The translations under genes and the position numbers were made by a program. From Paracoccaceae bacterium (GTDB taxonomy: Bacteria; Pseudomonadota; Alphaproteobacteria; Rhodobacterales; Rhodobacteraceae), in contig JAFMHK010000009.1 in NCBI GenBank assembly GCA_017854585.1, positions 49,033-113,032 of the forward strand: a stretch of DNA of 64,000 bases. The letters run 5' to 3'. Position 1 is the first letter of the stretch; every line of letters starts with the position of its first letter. Positions 54,968-63,923 of this stretch are shown here, piece after piece. A model generated the notes under the pieces. It was not told where the DNA came from. It saw only the letters and a program-made list of their open reading frames with translations, and made no database searches.

Positions 54968-55417
54968 ATGAAACATGCCGTAATTTCCCTGACCCTTGTG
55001 CTTGCCGTGTCTGCCTGTGGCGACCGGCTGGCGTTCTTGCGCGGCGGCGACGCGGCGCCATCGACCGCCGTTGCCCCCGATGCCGCTACCCCGCGCCCCA
55101 CGGAACGGCCCGCCACCGAGGCGGGCGCGTCAGACGGGGGCGCCGCGCCGCCCGCCGCGGTCGCCAGTGGATATCTGGGCACCACGGTTGCCAGCCTTGG
55201 CGACCCGTCCAGTCCGGGCCTTTGGCTGGAAACGTCGCTGGTCAGCGTTGAGATGCCCGGCAGTGTCGTGACCGAGGATGGACGATCGACCGAGGTGACG
55301 CTGCGCCCTTCGGGCGGTGCAGCGGGTGCGGGCAGCCGGATTTCGCTGGCGGCACTGCAGGCGCTGGGGCTGAGCCTGACGTCGTTGCCGACGTTGACCG
55401 TGATTGCCGGGGGCTAG
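54968..55417 (+). CDS. Small lipoprotein, proline/alanine-rich
   Basis: A 149-residue lipoprotein with signal MKHAVISLTLVLAVSAC (lipobox VSAC, mature Cys17). An Ala/Pro/Thr-rich linker (about 28-65) leads to a compact domain, LGTTVASLGDPSSPGLWLET to the C-terminus, which contains SLVSVEMPGSVVTEDGRSTE. I cannot name its family with certainty; homologues in the lineage are sometimes mislabelled as galactarate dehydratase. Divergent from moaA, six bases before the acyl-CoA synthetase gene. Confidence 0.72.
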   Translation: MKHAVISLTLVLAVSACGDRLAFLRGGDAAPSTAVAPDAATPRPTERPATEAGASDGGAAPPAAVASGYLGTTVASLGDPSSPGLWLETSLVSVEMPGSVVTEDGRSTEVTLRPSGGAAGAGSRISLAALQALGLSLTSLPTLTVIAGG

Positions 55418-55423
55418 GCCCAC

Positions 55424-57016
55424 TTGGATCGCCGCCTGTTTCCCAGACTGGGGCCATTGGAGGCATTGCGCGCCGGGTTCGCGTGGAACATCCCCGAATT
55501 CCTGAATATCGCGGACGTGTGTTGCGATAGCTGGGCGGCGGTGTCGCCAGAAAAGGTTGCGGTGATCCATCGCGGGGCTGCGGGGCGGCAGGTCTGGACC
55601 TATGGGCAGCTCAAGCGGGCGTCTGATGGGCTGGCCGTGACGCTTGCGGCCATGGGTGTGGGGCGCGGTGACCGGGTGGCGGTGTTGCTGGCCCAGCATC
55701 CCGCCGTCTTGGTCGCCCATTTCGCCGCGCACAAGTTGGGGGCGGTCAGCCTGCCGCTGTTCACGTTGTTTGGCGAAGACGCGCTGCGCTATCGGTTGTC
55801 GGACAGCGGGGCAAAGGTGGTGATCACCGATACCGCGCAGGCAGACAAGGTCGCGGCGTTGCGCACCGATTTGCCGGGGCTTATCCATGTGATGAACACC
55901 GACAGCGCCGCGTTTGCGGAGGCCATCGCCACCCCCGCCCGGGGATTTCGCCCGGTGCGGACCCGCGCTGACGATGCGGGCGTGATGATCTACACGTCGG
56001 GGACGACGGGCGATCCCAAGGGTGTGCTGCACGCGCACCGTTTCTTGATCGGCCATTTGCCGTGCATGGAATTGAGCCAAGGCGGGTTCCCCCAACCCGG
56101 CGATGTGGGTTGGACCCCGGCGGATTGGGCGTGGATCGGCGGCCTGATGGATATGGCGCTGCCGTGCCTGTATTACGGTGTGCCATTGGTCAGCCACCGC
56201 TTTGCCAAGTTCGACCCGGGCGCGGCTTATGCCCTGATGACCGAGGAAGGGGTTTCAAACGCGTTCTTGCCGCCCACGGCCTTGCGTCTGATGCGGCAGG
56301 CGCCGGAACCGACCGGACTGCGGCTGCGGGCCGTTGGCTCTGGTGGCGAGGCATTGGGCGGAGACCTGCTTGACTGGGGCCGCGATGTGTTGGGGGCTGA
56401 GATCAACGAGTTCTACGGCCAGACGGAGGCAAATCTTGTCGTTGCGTCCTGCGCGGGGGTCATGGCGCGCGTTCCCGGCGCGATGGGCTTGCCGGTGCCG
56501 GGGCATGACGTCAGCTTGCGCGATGCGACCGGAGCGGTCGGAACCGGCGATGTGGGGGAGGTTTGCGTGCGTGCGCCCGACCCGGTTATGTTTCTGGAAT
56601 ACTGGAACAAGCCCGCCGCGACGGCAAAGAAGGTTGTGGACGGCTGGCTGCGCACCGGCGATCTGGCGACGCGCGGCGCGGACGGGCAGTTGCGGTTCCA
56701 TTCCCGCGATGATGACGTGATTACCTCGGCCGGGTATCGCATTGGTCCGGTGGAGATTGAAACGGCACTGGTCAGCCATCCCGACGTGCTGATGGCCGCC
56801 GTGGTCGGTGAGCCGGACCCGATCCGGACAGAAATCGTGGTGGCGCATGTCGTGTTGCGCGAAGGTGCGGCGTGGGATGGGCTTGAGGCAGTCTTGGCGC
56901 GGCTGGTGCGTGACAAGGTGTCCGCCCATCTGGTCCCGCGCAAATTCGTGCGGGCGGACAGTCTGCCGATGACGGCGACGGGAAAGATCATGCGGCGCGC
57001 GCTGCGGCGACCGTGA
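55424..57016 (+). CDS. AMP-binding acyl-CoA synthetase, TTG start
   Basis: A 530-residue adenylate-forming enzyme of the acetyl/medium-chain acyl-CoA synthetase type. The P-loop is IYTSGTTGDPKGVLH, then EFYGQTEANLV (A5), GWLRTGDLATR and SRDDDVITSAGYRIGPVEIE (A8 hinge), and ATGKIMRR with the catalytic lysine. No in-frame ATG precedes the conserved domain, so TTG 55424, six bases after the lipoprotein stop with G-rich sequence ahead, is the likely start. Acyl chain unknown. ACSM-like medium-chain activity is a guess from overall form. Confidence 0.88.
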   Translation: MDRRLFPRLGPLEALRAGFAWNIPEFLNIADVCCDSWAAVSPEKVAVIHRGAAGRQVWTYGQLKRASDGLAVTLAAMGVGRGDRVAVLLAQHPAVLVAHFAAHKLGAVSLPLFTLFGEDALRYRLSDSGAKVVITDTAQADKVAALRTDLPGLIHVMNTDSAAFAEAIATPARGFRPVRTRADDAGVMIYTSGTTGDPKGVLHAHRFLIGHLPCMELSQGGFPQPGDVGWTPADWAWIGGLMDMALPCLYYGVPLVSHRFAKFDPGAAYALMTEEGVSNAFLPPTALRLMRQAPEPTGLRLRAVGSGGEALGGDLLDWGRDVLGAEINEFYGQTEANLVVASCAGVMARVPGAMGLPVPGHDVSLRDATGAVGTGDVGEVCVRAPDPVMFLEYWNKPAATAKKVVDGWLRTGDLATRGADGQLRFHSRDDDVITSAGYRIGPVEIETALVSHPDVLMAAVVGEPDPIRTEIVVAHVVLREGAAWDGLEAVLARLVRDKVSAHLVPRKFVRADSLPMTATGKIMRRALRRP

Positions 57017-57078
57017 CCGCAAACCGGTTCAGGGGCGGGTAAGACGCCGCGTCGATCCGGCCTTGATGATTGCTGGCC

Positions 57079-58365
57079 CTACTTCTCCATCGAGCGTCTG
57101 ATCGACCGCACCATCAACCAGACACCGCCGATGACAGGCAGCACCGCCGCCGCCGACAGCGTGGTGCGGCTGATGCCCGCCGCCTCGCTCAACGGTGCCA
57201 GCAGGTAGACCACAAGGTTGAGTGCGTAATAGCTGATGGCGACCACAGAGAGGCCTTCGACCGTGCGTTGCAGGCGCAGTTGCAGGTCGGCGCGGCGATC
57301 CATGCTTTCCAGCAATGCCTGGTTCTGGGCGGACCGATCCACATCGACGCGGGTTCGCAGCAGGTCACCGGCGCGAATCGCGCGTTCCGTCATGCTGAGC
57401 AGTCGCCGTTCAGTGGCCTTTATGGTCCGCATCGCGGGATCGAAGCGGCGCATCATGAATTCGCCAAATGTCTGGCGGCCATGAAAGCGTTCTTCGCGCA
57501 GGACGCTGACACGCTGGTTTACCAAGGCCTCGTAGGCACCGGTCGCCCCGAAACGGAATGCGCTTTCGGTCTGAAGCTTTTCAAGTTCGGCCGCGATGCT
57601 GAGAAGCTGACCCAGCGTTTCGTCGGGTTTGGACAGATCGCCGGTCATGTCGGTGACAAGGGCGCTGAGTTCTTCGTCCATCTCGCCCATCCGGCGCGAA
57701 ATATCGCGCGCCCGTGGCAGGCCCAGCATCGATACCGTCTTGTAGGTCTCGATCTCGCAGATGCGCTGCACGATGCGACCGATGCGGCGGTCGTCGGTTT
57801 CAACGGGTGTAAAGACCGCAAAGCGCATGTGGCCGGCGCTGTCGATGCGGAAATCGCCGGCGATGATGGCGGTATCGTCAAGCACGCGGCTGACCGCCAA
57901 GCTTTCGGGGACGAACCATTCGGCAAGGGCCGCGTCAACCTCGGACTCGTCGTCAGGTTCGCTGGCGATACGGATATGGGCCGATGTGATGCGCATGCCG
58001 GGTGCCTGCGCCAGCCAATCATCGGGGAACACATCCCACGCGGCGGAATGGAACGGGCGTTCGCCGATTTGATCGGTGAAGGCCGTGTAGGTCACGAATT
58101 CGGTATGTTGTTCCCATTTCAGGAAATATTTCCCGATCTGCCCGAAATAATGGGTGGCGTCAGGCTGCGGATGCTGCGCGCCAAAGCGGTCCAGCAGGGC
58201 GATCAGATGCGCGCGATCAAGGCTGCGGTCCCGCTTGGCCGCCTCGCGCGGTTGCTTGATCGCCAGAAACACCGCCTGACCCGGACAGGCAAGCGACGGA
58301 AACGGCCGCGCGTGCAGTTCATTGGCCAATTGATAGCGCAGCGGATGGTCTTGGATAGGCGGCAT
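57079..58365 (-). CDS. DUF3422 family membrane protein
   Basis: A 428-residue protein typical of DUF3422, starting PIQDHPLRYQLANELHARPFP. A long soluble helical part includes YKTVSMLGLPRARDISRRMG and coiled-coil-like stretches. Two hydrophobic segments lie near the C-terminus (LSVVAISYYALNLVVYLLAPL and TLSAAAVLPVIGGVWLMVRS). Function unknown. ATG 58365 is preferred over an upstream TTG at 58404. An AT-rich region with a perfect palindrome lies upstream and probably holds its promoter. Confidence 0.87.
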   Translation of the reverse strand: MPPIQDHPLRYQLANELHARPFPSLACPGQAVFLAIKQPREAAKRDRSLDRAHLIALLDRFGAQHPQPDATHYFGQIGKYFLKWEQHTEFVTYTAFTDQIGERPFHSAAWDVFPDDWLAQAPGMRITSAHIRIASEPDDESEVDAALAEWFVPESLAVSRVLDDTAIIAGDFRIDSAGHMRFAVFTPVETDDRRIGRIVQRICEIETYKTVSMLGLPRARDISRRMGEMDEELSALVTDMTGDLSKPDETLGQLLSIAAELEKLQTESAFRFGATGAYEALVNQRVSVLREERFHGRQTFGEFMMRRFDPAMRTIKATERRLLSMTERAIRAGDLLRTRVDVDRSAQNQALLESMDRRADLQLRLQRTVEGLSVVAISYYALNLVVYLLAPLSEAAGISRTTLSAAAVLPVIGGVWLMVRSIRRSMEK

Positions 58366-58461
58366 GGTGCGTCCGATTGCAGGAGTTATCTTTTCACCTA
58401 GCAAATTTTGACATCAAGTAAACGAAAAAATACAATGAAATGAGTTATTTGGCGGAATGCA

Positions 58462-58473
58462 ACGGTATACCGT
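58462..58473. promoter_or_regulatory. Perfect 12-bp palindrome upstream of the DUF3422 gene
   Basis: ACGGTATACCGT lies about 100 bases upstream of the DUF3422 start and 28 bases from the kynU stop, next to an unusually AT-rich stretch (58390-58450). Size and symmetry fit a repressor or activator site; no partner is known. Confidence 0.3.
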
Positions 58474-58500
58474 CCGCAGCTTCGCGACCTGTTGGCCGGT

Positions 58501-59691
58501 TCAGGTTACGGCATGGCGCGTGTGAAATTGCGGTGCATCCCATGCGCGGGTCGCCATGACATCGGCAATGATCGCCACGGCGGCGTCGACGTCGTCAGGT
58601 CCGATGTAAAGCGGGGTAAAGCCAAAGCGCATGATGTCCGGCGCGCGGAAGTCGCCGATCAGACCGCGCGCGATCAGGGCCTGCATCGCGGCATAGCCAT
58701 TGGCGAAACGGAACGAAACCTGACTTCCGCGTTGGGCCGCGTCGCGCGGCGAGGCAAGGGCAAGCGCGGGGCAGGTGGCCTCGACGCCCGCGATGAACCG
58801 GTCACACAACGCCACGGATTGCGCGCGCACATCGGCCATATCGACCAGGTCCCAGACATCCATCGCCGCCTCCAGCATGCGCATCTGGATGATTGCGGGG
58901 GTGCCCACGCGCATGCGGGTGATGCCGGGGCCGGGGCGGTAGGTCGGTTCGAACGCGAATGGCTCGGCATGACCCAGCCAGCCGTTCAACAGCGTATGGG
59001 CCGTATCGGCATGGCGCGGCGCCACGTAGATGAAGGCCGGAGCGCCGGGACCGGCGTTCAGGTATTTGTAGGTGCAGCCGACGGCGAAGTCGGCATTCGC
59101 CCCCGCAAGGTCCACCTGCACGGCCCCAGCGGAATGGGCCAGATCCCAGACGGTGACAGTTCCGCAGGCTTGCGCGGCGGCGCTGAGCGCGACCATGTCA
59201 TGCATCCGGCCGGTGCGATAATCGATCTGCGTAAGCATCAGGGCGGCGACGTCATCGGTCAGGTTTGCCGCCACGTCTTCGGGGGCGACCACGCGGAGTT
59301 GATGCCCCTGACCCAGCGTATCGAGAAGGCCCTGCGCCATGTAAAGATCGGACGGGAAATTCCCGTGATCGGTGAGCACGATCTTGCGGTCGGTCATGGC
59401 CAAGGCGGCGGCCAATGCCTGATAGAGCCGCGTGGACAGCGTATCGCCCACCATGACATTGTCCGCCTCGGCACCGATCAGCCGCGCGATACGGGCACCC
59501 AGCTGCTGCGGCAGGGCCATCCAACCGGCGCGGTTCCATCCGGTGATGAGCATCTCACCCCATTCGTCGTCCAGAACCTGACGCGCCTTTTCGCGGGCGC
59601 CGATCGGCAACGGGCCAAGCGAGTTGCCGTCCAGATAGATGATGCCATCGGGGAGGTGGAACATGGCGCGGGTTGCGGTGAAGTCTGTCAT
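58501..59691 (-). CDS. kynU: Kynureninase
   Basis: A 396-residue PLP enzyme that cleaves kynurenine to anthranilate and alanine. The N-terminal FHLPDGIIYLDGNSLGPLP is characteristic. PLP is held by Lys209 in CTYKYLNAGPG, with WDLAHSAGA ahead and GWLGHAEPFAFEP after. The ATG at 59691 has AAGGA six bases upstream. The SDR gene is the preceding gene on the same strand, 64 bases away. Tryptophan dioxygenase and formamidase are not in this window. Confidence 0.94.
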   Translation of the reverse strand: MTDFTATRAMFHLPDGIIYLDGNSLGPLPIGAREKARQVLDDEWGEMLITGWNRAGWMALPQQLGARIARLIGAEADNVMVGDTLSTRLYQALAAALAMTDRKIVLTDHGNFPSDLYMAQGLLDTLGQGHQLRVVAPEDVAANLTDDVAALMLTQIDYRTGRMHDMVALSAAAQACGTVTVWDLAHSAGAVQVDLAGANADFAVGCTYKYLNAGPGAPAFIYVAPRHADTAHTLLNGWLGHAEPFAFEPTYRPGPGITRMRVGTPAIIQMRMLEAAMDVWDLVDMADVRAQSVALCDRFIAGVEATCPALALASPRDAAQRGSQVSFRFANGYAAMQALIARGLIGDFRAPDIMRFGFTPLYIGPDDVDAAVAIIADVMATRAWDAPQFHTRHAVT

Positions 59692-59715
59692 GGATGGTCC
59701 TTGGTGGCTGGGCGG

Positions 59716-59748
59716 CCCTCCGGGAGGAGTTTTCGGCCAAGATGAAAC
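59716..59748 (+). repeat. Dispersed hairpin/AAGATGAA element, copy C
   Basis: CCCTCCGGGAGG, a short stem, is followed by AGTTTTCGGCCAAGATGAAAC on the plus strand. It lies in the spacer between the SDR stop and the kynU start (both minus strand), so unlike copies A and B it is antisense to flanking transcription and not between convergent genes. Confidence 0.5.
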
Positions 59749-59755
59749 GGATGGA

Positions 59756-60517
59756 TCAGGAGACCTGACCGCCGGCGATCTGGATGGTCTGGCCATTGAC
59801 CGAGCGTGCGGCGTGGGAACAGAGCCACATCGCCGCGCCGGTGATCTCGTCGACCTCCAGCAGGGTCCGGTGGCGATTGCCTTTGGCCAGATAACCGCGC
59901 GCTTCGGTGATGGTGATCCCCTGACGGGTCGCGATCTCGTCTGCGTTGCGGGTGACGATGGGGGTGTCGACGTAGCCGGGGCACAGCGCGTTGAAGGTGA
60001 CGTCGCCGCCCATGTATTCTTCGGACAGGCCCCGGATCATGCCGATGACCGCGTGTTTCGATGCGGTGTAGGCGATGGCGTGTTTCAGGCCCCGGACGCC
60101 CGCGATTGAACTGATGCCGATCATGCGGCCCCAATCACCGGGGCCAAGCGTTGCCAGAGCAGCCTGAAAGGTCAGGAAAACGCCATCGACATTGGTGGCC
60201 ATGATGCTGCGCCAATGATCGAGGGTTTCGTGTTTGAACGGGGCGGGTTCGGCGATGCCTGCGTTTGCCACGCAGATGGCGACGGGGCCGCGCGCCGCGG
60301 CGGCGCCTGCGATGCCATCGCGGACCGACGCCTCGGCGCTGACATCCATTTGCAGGGCATGCAGACGCGGATGGCCATCGGCGATCTTTTGCAGGCGGTC
60401 CAGATCGCGCCCGGTGATCGTGACGTCGGCCCCGGCTCCGGCCAGCGCCATCGCAATGCCCAGTCCGATGCCGGTGCCGCCACCAGTGACAAGTGCGTGT
60501 TTGCCTTTGTGTTCCAT
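59756..60517 (-). CDS. SDR family oxidoreductase (3-hydroxybutyrate-dehydrogenase-like)
   Basis: A 253-residue short-chain dehydrogenase. The nucleotide site is TGGGTGIG (11-18), the NAG motif is in CVANAGIAEPAP, and the catalytic residues are Ser136/137, Tyr150 and Lys154 (ISSIAGV ... AYTASKHAV). LCPGYVDTPIV supports 3-hydroxybutyrate-dehydrogenase-like relatives. Aspartate or arginine choice after strand 2 (ITGRDLDRL) suggests NADP could be used. ATG 60517 follows GGGGGAGG. Its setting beside kynU suggests amino acid breakdown, but the substrate is unknown. Confidence 0.88.
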   Translation of the reverse strand: MEHKGKHALVTGGGTGIGLGIAMALAGAGADVTITGRDLDRLQKIADGHPRLHALQMDVSAEASVRDGIAGAAAARGPVAICVANAGIAEPAPFKHETLDHWRSIMATNVDGVFLTFQAALATLGPGDWGRMIGISSIAGVRGLKHAIAYTASKHAVIGMIRGLSEEYMGGDVTFNALCPGYVDTPIVTRNADEIATRQGITITEARGYLAKGNRHRTLLEVDEITGAAMWLCSHAARSVNGQTIQIAGGQVS

Positions 60518-60726
60518 TCCATCCTCCCCCTGAGGTTGCATCCGATGCGACGCGCGCCAGCGTAGCGGGCCGCCGCGCAGGCACAAGACCCGTGGCACGC
60601 GCGAAACAACCCCGGGGCCGTCGCCTTCGGGCAACTGGACATTCCCCGCCTATGAGGCATTTATGCAGGGGAGATGACGGCGATGGCGCGCGTCTGTGTA
60701 ATAATGTGTCGCCAATCACTCCCGTT

Positions 60727-60740
60727 GTGAAATATTTCAC
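60727..60740. promoter_or_regulatory. Perfect 14-bp palindrome upstream of pntA
   Basis: GTGAAATATTTCAC is its own reverse complement, 51 bases before the pntA TTG start. AT-rich sequence with TTGCTAATG follows directly, so the palindrome likely overlaps or abuts the promoter and is a candidate operator. The rest of the 274-bp spacer shows no gene. Confidence 0.55.
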
Positions 60741-60791
60741 CCCTTGCTAATGGGGCGGACGGGTATTGGCGGCAAATTGAGGGGGAAGACT

Positions 60792-62363
60792 TTGAAAATA
60801 GGGGCTCCGAAAGAGATTGAGCCGGGCGAATCGCGGGTTGCGATGACGCCTGACAGTGCGATTCAGTTGCAGAAGCTGGGGTATGACTGCGCCATCGAAA
60901 GTGGCGCGGGGATCGCGGCGGGCTTTCCCGACGCGGCCTACGAGGCGGCGGGCGTCAAGGTTGTCAAGACTGCGGCGGCATTGTTCAAAGCGGCTGATGT
61001 GGTGGCCAAGGTCCGCCCCCCAACCGAGACCGAGGCCAAGCGGCTGCGCGAGGGGCAACTGCTGATCAGTTTCTTCTACCCCGGTCAGAACGAAAAGCTG
61101 ATGGAACTGGCCAAATCCAAGGGCGCCAATGTGATCGCCATGGATATGGTGCCGCGCATTTCGCGCGCGCAGAAGATGGATGCGCTGTCGTCGATGGCCA
61201 ACATCGCAGGTTACCGCGCGGTGATCGAAGCGGGCAACAACTTTGGCCGTTTCTTCACCGGGCAGATCACTGCGGCGGGCAAGGTGCCGCCAGCCAAGGT
61301 GTTGGTGATCGGTGCGGGTGTGGCCGGGTTGGCCGCGGTCGGCACATCGACATCGCTTGGCGCGATTACCTATGCCTTCGATGTCCGCCCCGAGACCGCC
61401 GAGCAGATCGAGAGCATGGGCGCGCAATTCGTGTTTCTCGAATTCGAGGAGGCGCAGGACGGCGCCGCGACGGGCGGCTATGCAGCCCCGTCCAGCCCTG
61501 AGTTCCGCGAGGCGCAGCTGGCCAAGTTCCGCGAATTGGCGCCGGACATGGATATCGTGATCACCACGGCCCTGATCCCGGGGCGCGATGCGCCGATCCT
61601 TTGGACAAAGGATATGGTCGAAGCGATGAAGCCGGGGTCGGTCATTGTGGACCTTGCGGCTGAGCGCGGCGGCAATTGCGAATTGACGGTGAAGGACGAA
61701 AAGATCCTCAGCGACAATGGCGTGACGGTCGTGGGCTATACCGATTTCGCCAGCCGCATGGCGGCGCAGGCATCGACCCTTTATTCCACCAACATCCGCC
61801 ACATGATGACCGATCTGACGCCCGCCAAGGACGGCACGGTCAACCACAACATGGAGGATGACGTGATCCGCGGGGCGACGGTGGTTTACGGTGGCGACAT
61901 CACCTTCCCGCCTCCGCCCCCCAAGATCGCCGCGATCGCCGCCGCTCCGAAAAAGGAGAAGGCGCGCGAATTGACGCCCGAGGAAAAGCGGGCCGCGGAA
62001 CTTGCCGCATTCAAGAGCCAGACCCGCAATCAGGTGGGACTGCTGGCGGGCGGGGCAATTCTGTTGCTTGGTATCGGCCTTGTGGCTCCGGCCAGCTTCA
62101 TGCAGCATTTCATCGTGTTCGTGCTGGCGATCTTCGTGGGTTTCCAGGTGATCTGGAATGTGGCGCATTCGCTGCACACGCCGTTGATGGCGGTCACCAA
62201 CGCAATTTCGTCGATCATCATTCTGGGCGCCCTGACGCAGATCGGGTCGGGCAGTTATCTTGTCGTCCTGCTGGCGGGTCTGGCGGTGTTCATGACCGGG
62301 ATCAACATCTTCGGTGGGTTTCTCGTGACACGGCGCATGCTCGCCATGTTCCAGAAGTCGTAA
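60792..62363 (+). CDS. pntA: NAD(P) transhydrogenase subunit alpha, TTG start
   Basis: A 523-residue subunit of proton-translocating transhydrogenase, transferring hydride between NADH and NADP. The NAD domain has [20 protein letters not shown] at the start and [13 protein letters not shown] in the Rossmann fold. RQD-like loop residues follow, and four hydrophobic helices end the chain. The family begins MKIGAPKE, which fits TTG at 60792 after AGGGGGAAGAC; an ATG at 60750 would add 14 unconserved residues. The Pro/Lys-rich linker at about 370-410 precedes the helices. pntB follows 12 bases on. Confidence 0.94.
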   Translation: MKIGAPKEIEPGESRVAMTPDSAIQLQKLGYDCAIESGAGIAAGFPDAAYEAAGVKVVKTAAALFKAADVVAKVRPPTETEAKRLREGQLLISFFYPGQNEKLMELAKSKGANVIAMDMVPRISRAQKMDALSSMANIAGYRAVIEAGNNFGRFFTGQITAAGKVPPAKVLVIGAGVAGLAAVGTSTSLGAITYAFDVRPETAEQIESMGAQFVFLEFEEAQDGAATGGYAAPSSPEFREAQLAKFRELAPDMDIVITTALIPGRDAPILWTKDMVEAMKPGSVIVDLAAERGGNCELTVKDEKILSDNGVTVVGYTDFASRMAAQASTLYSTNIRHMMTDLTPAKDGTVNHNMEDDVIRGATVVYGGDITFPPPPPKIAAIAAAPKKEKARELTPEEKRAAELAAFKSQTRNQVGLLAGGAILLLGIGLVAPASFMQHFIVFVLAIFVGFQVIWNVAHSLHTPLMAVTNAISSIIILGALTQIGSGSYLVVLLAGLAVFMTGINIFGGFLVTRRMLAMFQKS

Positions 62364-62375
62364 GGGAGCAAGATA

Positions 62376-63809
62376 ATGGAATTCGGTTTTACAACAGCGG
62401 CTTACGTGGTCGCGGCGATCCTGTTCATCTTGTCGCTTGGCGGGCTGTCTGGTCAGGAAAGCGCAAAGCGCGCTGTCTGGTACGGGATCGCTGGCATGGC
62501 GCTGGCGGTTACGGCGACGTTGGTGGGTCCGGGGGCGGGGTATTGGCTGCTGTCGCTTCTGCTGATCGCGGGTGGCGGCGCCATCGGCTATCAGTTGGCG
62601 ACGCGGGTGCAGATGACGCAAATGCCCGAACTGGTTGCCGCGATGCACAGCCTTGTGGGTCTGGCGGCCGTTTTCGTGGGCTTCATCACCCATATTGAAT
62701 TGGGCCGGGTGTTGGGCATGACCCCTGAGGCGCGCGACGCGCTGCAGGGTTTTGCCGGCATTCTTGCACATAAATCCGGGGTGGAGATATCGATCCTGCG
62801 GGTGGAGCTGTTTCTGGGCATTTTCATCGGGGCGATCACGTTCACCGGATCGGTCATTGCCTATGGCAAACTGGCCGGCCGCGTGGATTCAGCCGCGACC
62901 AAGCTGCCCGGCGGGCACATGCTTAACATGGCGGCGGCAGCAATCTCGGTGATCTGCCTGATCTGGTACTTCAACTCGGGTGGCTTCCTGCCCCTGTTCT
63001 TGATGACACTGGCGGCGCTGTTCATCGGCTATCACCTGATCATGGGGATCGGCGGGGCGGACATGCCGGTCGTGGTTTCGATGCTGAACAGCTATTCCGG
63101 CTGGGCGGCGGCAGCGATCGGGTTCAGCCTTGGCAACGATCTTCTGATCGTTGTGGGCGCGCTGGTCGGCTCCTCGGGTGCAATCCTCAGCTACATCATG
63201 TGCAAGGCGATGAACCGATCCTTCGTGTCGGTGATCCTTGGTGGCTTCGGGGGAACCAGCGGCCCCGCGATGGCGATCGAGGGCGAACAGATCGCGATCG
63301 ATGCCGAAGGTGTGGCCAGCGCATTGAACGAGGCCGACAGCGTTGTCATCGTGCCGGGTTACGGCATGGCGGTGGCGCAAGCACAGCAGAGCGTTTCGGA
63401 ACTGACCCGCAAGCTGCGCGCGGCGGGCAAGACGGTGCGCTTTGCCATCCACCCCGTCGCGGGCCGCCTGCCGGGGCACATGAACGTGCTTCTGGCCGAG
63501 GCCAAGGTGCCCTATGACATCGTTTTGGAAATGGACGAAATCAACGACGATTTCCCCAAGACCGACGTGGTGATCGTGATCGGTTCCAACGACATCGTGA
63601 ACCCTGCGGCGCAAGACGACCCCAACAGCCCCATCGCCGGGATGCCGGTGCTGGAGGTGTGGAAGGCCAAGCAGGTATTCGTGTCCAAGCGCGGGCAGGG
63701 AACCGGGTATTCGGGCATCGAAAACCCGCTGTTCTTCAAGGAAAACACACGCATGTTCTATGGCGATGCGAAAAAGTCGCTGGATGAACTGTTGCCCAAG
63801 ATCAACTGA
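62376..63809 (+). CDS. pntB: NAD(P) transhydrogenase subunit beta
   Basis: A 477-residue membrane subunit. The N-terminal two thirds hold eight to nine hydrophobic helices ([20 protein letters not shown] onward, including [20 protein letters not shown]). The C-terminal NADP domain has [27 protein letters not shown] and [10 protein letters not shown]. With pntA it makes the complete enzyme, which uses the proton gradient to produce NADPH. AGGGAGCAAGATA precedes the ATG. A perfect terminator hairpin begins 25 bases after the stop. Confidence 0.95.
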   Translation: MEFGFTTAAYVVAAILFILSLGGLSGQESAKRAVWYGIAGMALAVTATLVGPGAGYWLLSLLLIAGGGAIGYQLATRVQMTQMPELVAAMHSLVGLAAVFVGFITHIELGRVLGMTPEARDALQGFAGILAHKSGVEISILRVELFLGIFIGAITFTGSVIAYGKLAGRVDSAATKLPGGHMLNMAAAAISVICLIWYFNSGGFLPLFLMTLAALFIGYHLIMGIGGADMPVVVSMLNSYSGWAAAAIGFSLGNDLLIVVGALVGSSGAILSYIMCKAMNRSFVSVILGGFGGTSGPAMAIEGEQIAIDAEGVASALNEADSVVIVPGYGMAVAQAQQSVSELTRKLRAAGKTVRFAIHPVAGRLPGHMNVLLAEAKVPYDIVLEMDEINDDFPKTDVVIVIGSNDIVNPAAQDDPNSPIAGMPVLEVWKAKQVFVSKRGQGTGYSGIENPLFFKENTRMFYGDAKKSLDELLPKIN

Positions 63810-63834
63810 GACATCGGCCGGTCGGCAAGATGAT

Positions 63835-63865
63835 TTGCGCCCCGGATGGATCATCCGGGGCGCAA
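63835..63865 (+). terminator. Terminator hairpin of pntAB
   Basis: TTGCGCCCCGGATG GAT CATCCGGGGCGCAA (14-bp perfect stem; split here for length) with a three-base loop and TTCGTTTC after it. The T-rich flank is short but the stem is very strong. Confidence 0.8.
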
Positions 63866-63923
63866 TTCGTTTCGGCCAACGCGCAATGCCGTGACGGGTT
63901 CCGCACGGCCTGCAGGTCCTGAC

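Noticed and set aside
60747..62771. A 674-codon open frame on the minus strand opposite pntA
   Set aside because: It is antisense to a clearly conserved gene, is rich in His/Arg/Gln as shadow frames in high-GC coding DNA are, and has no recognisable domain.
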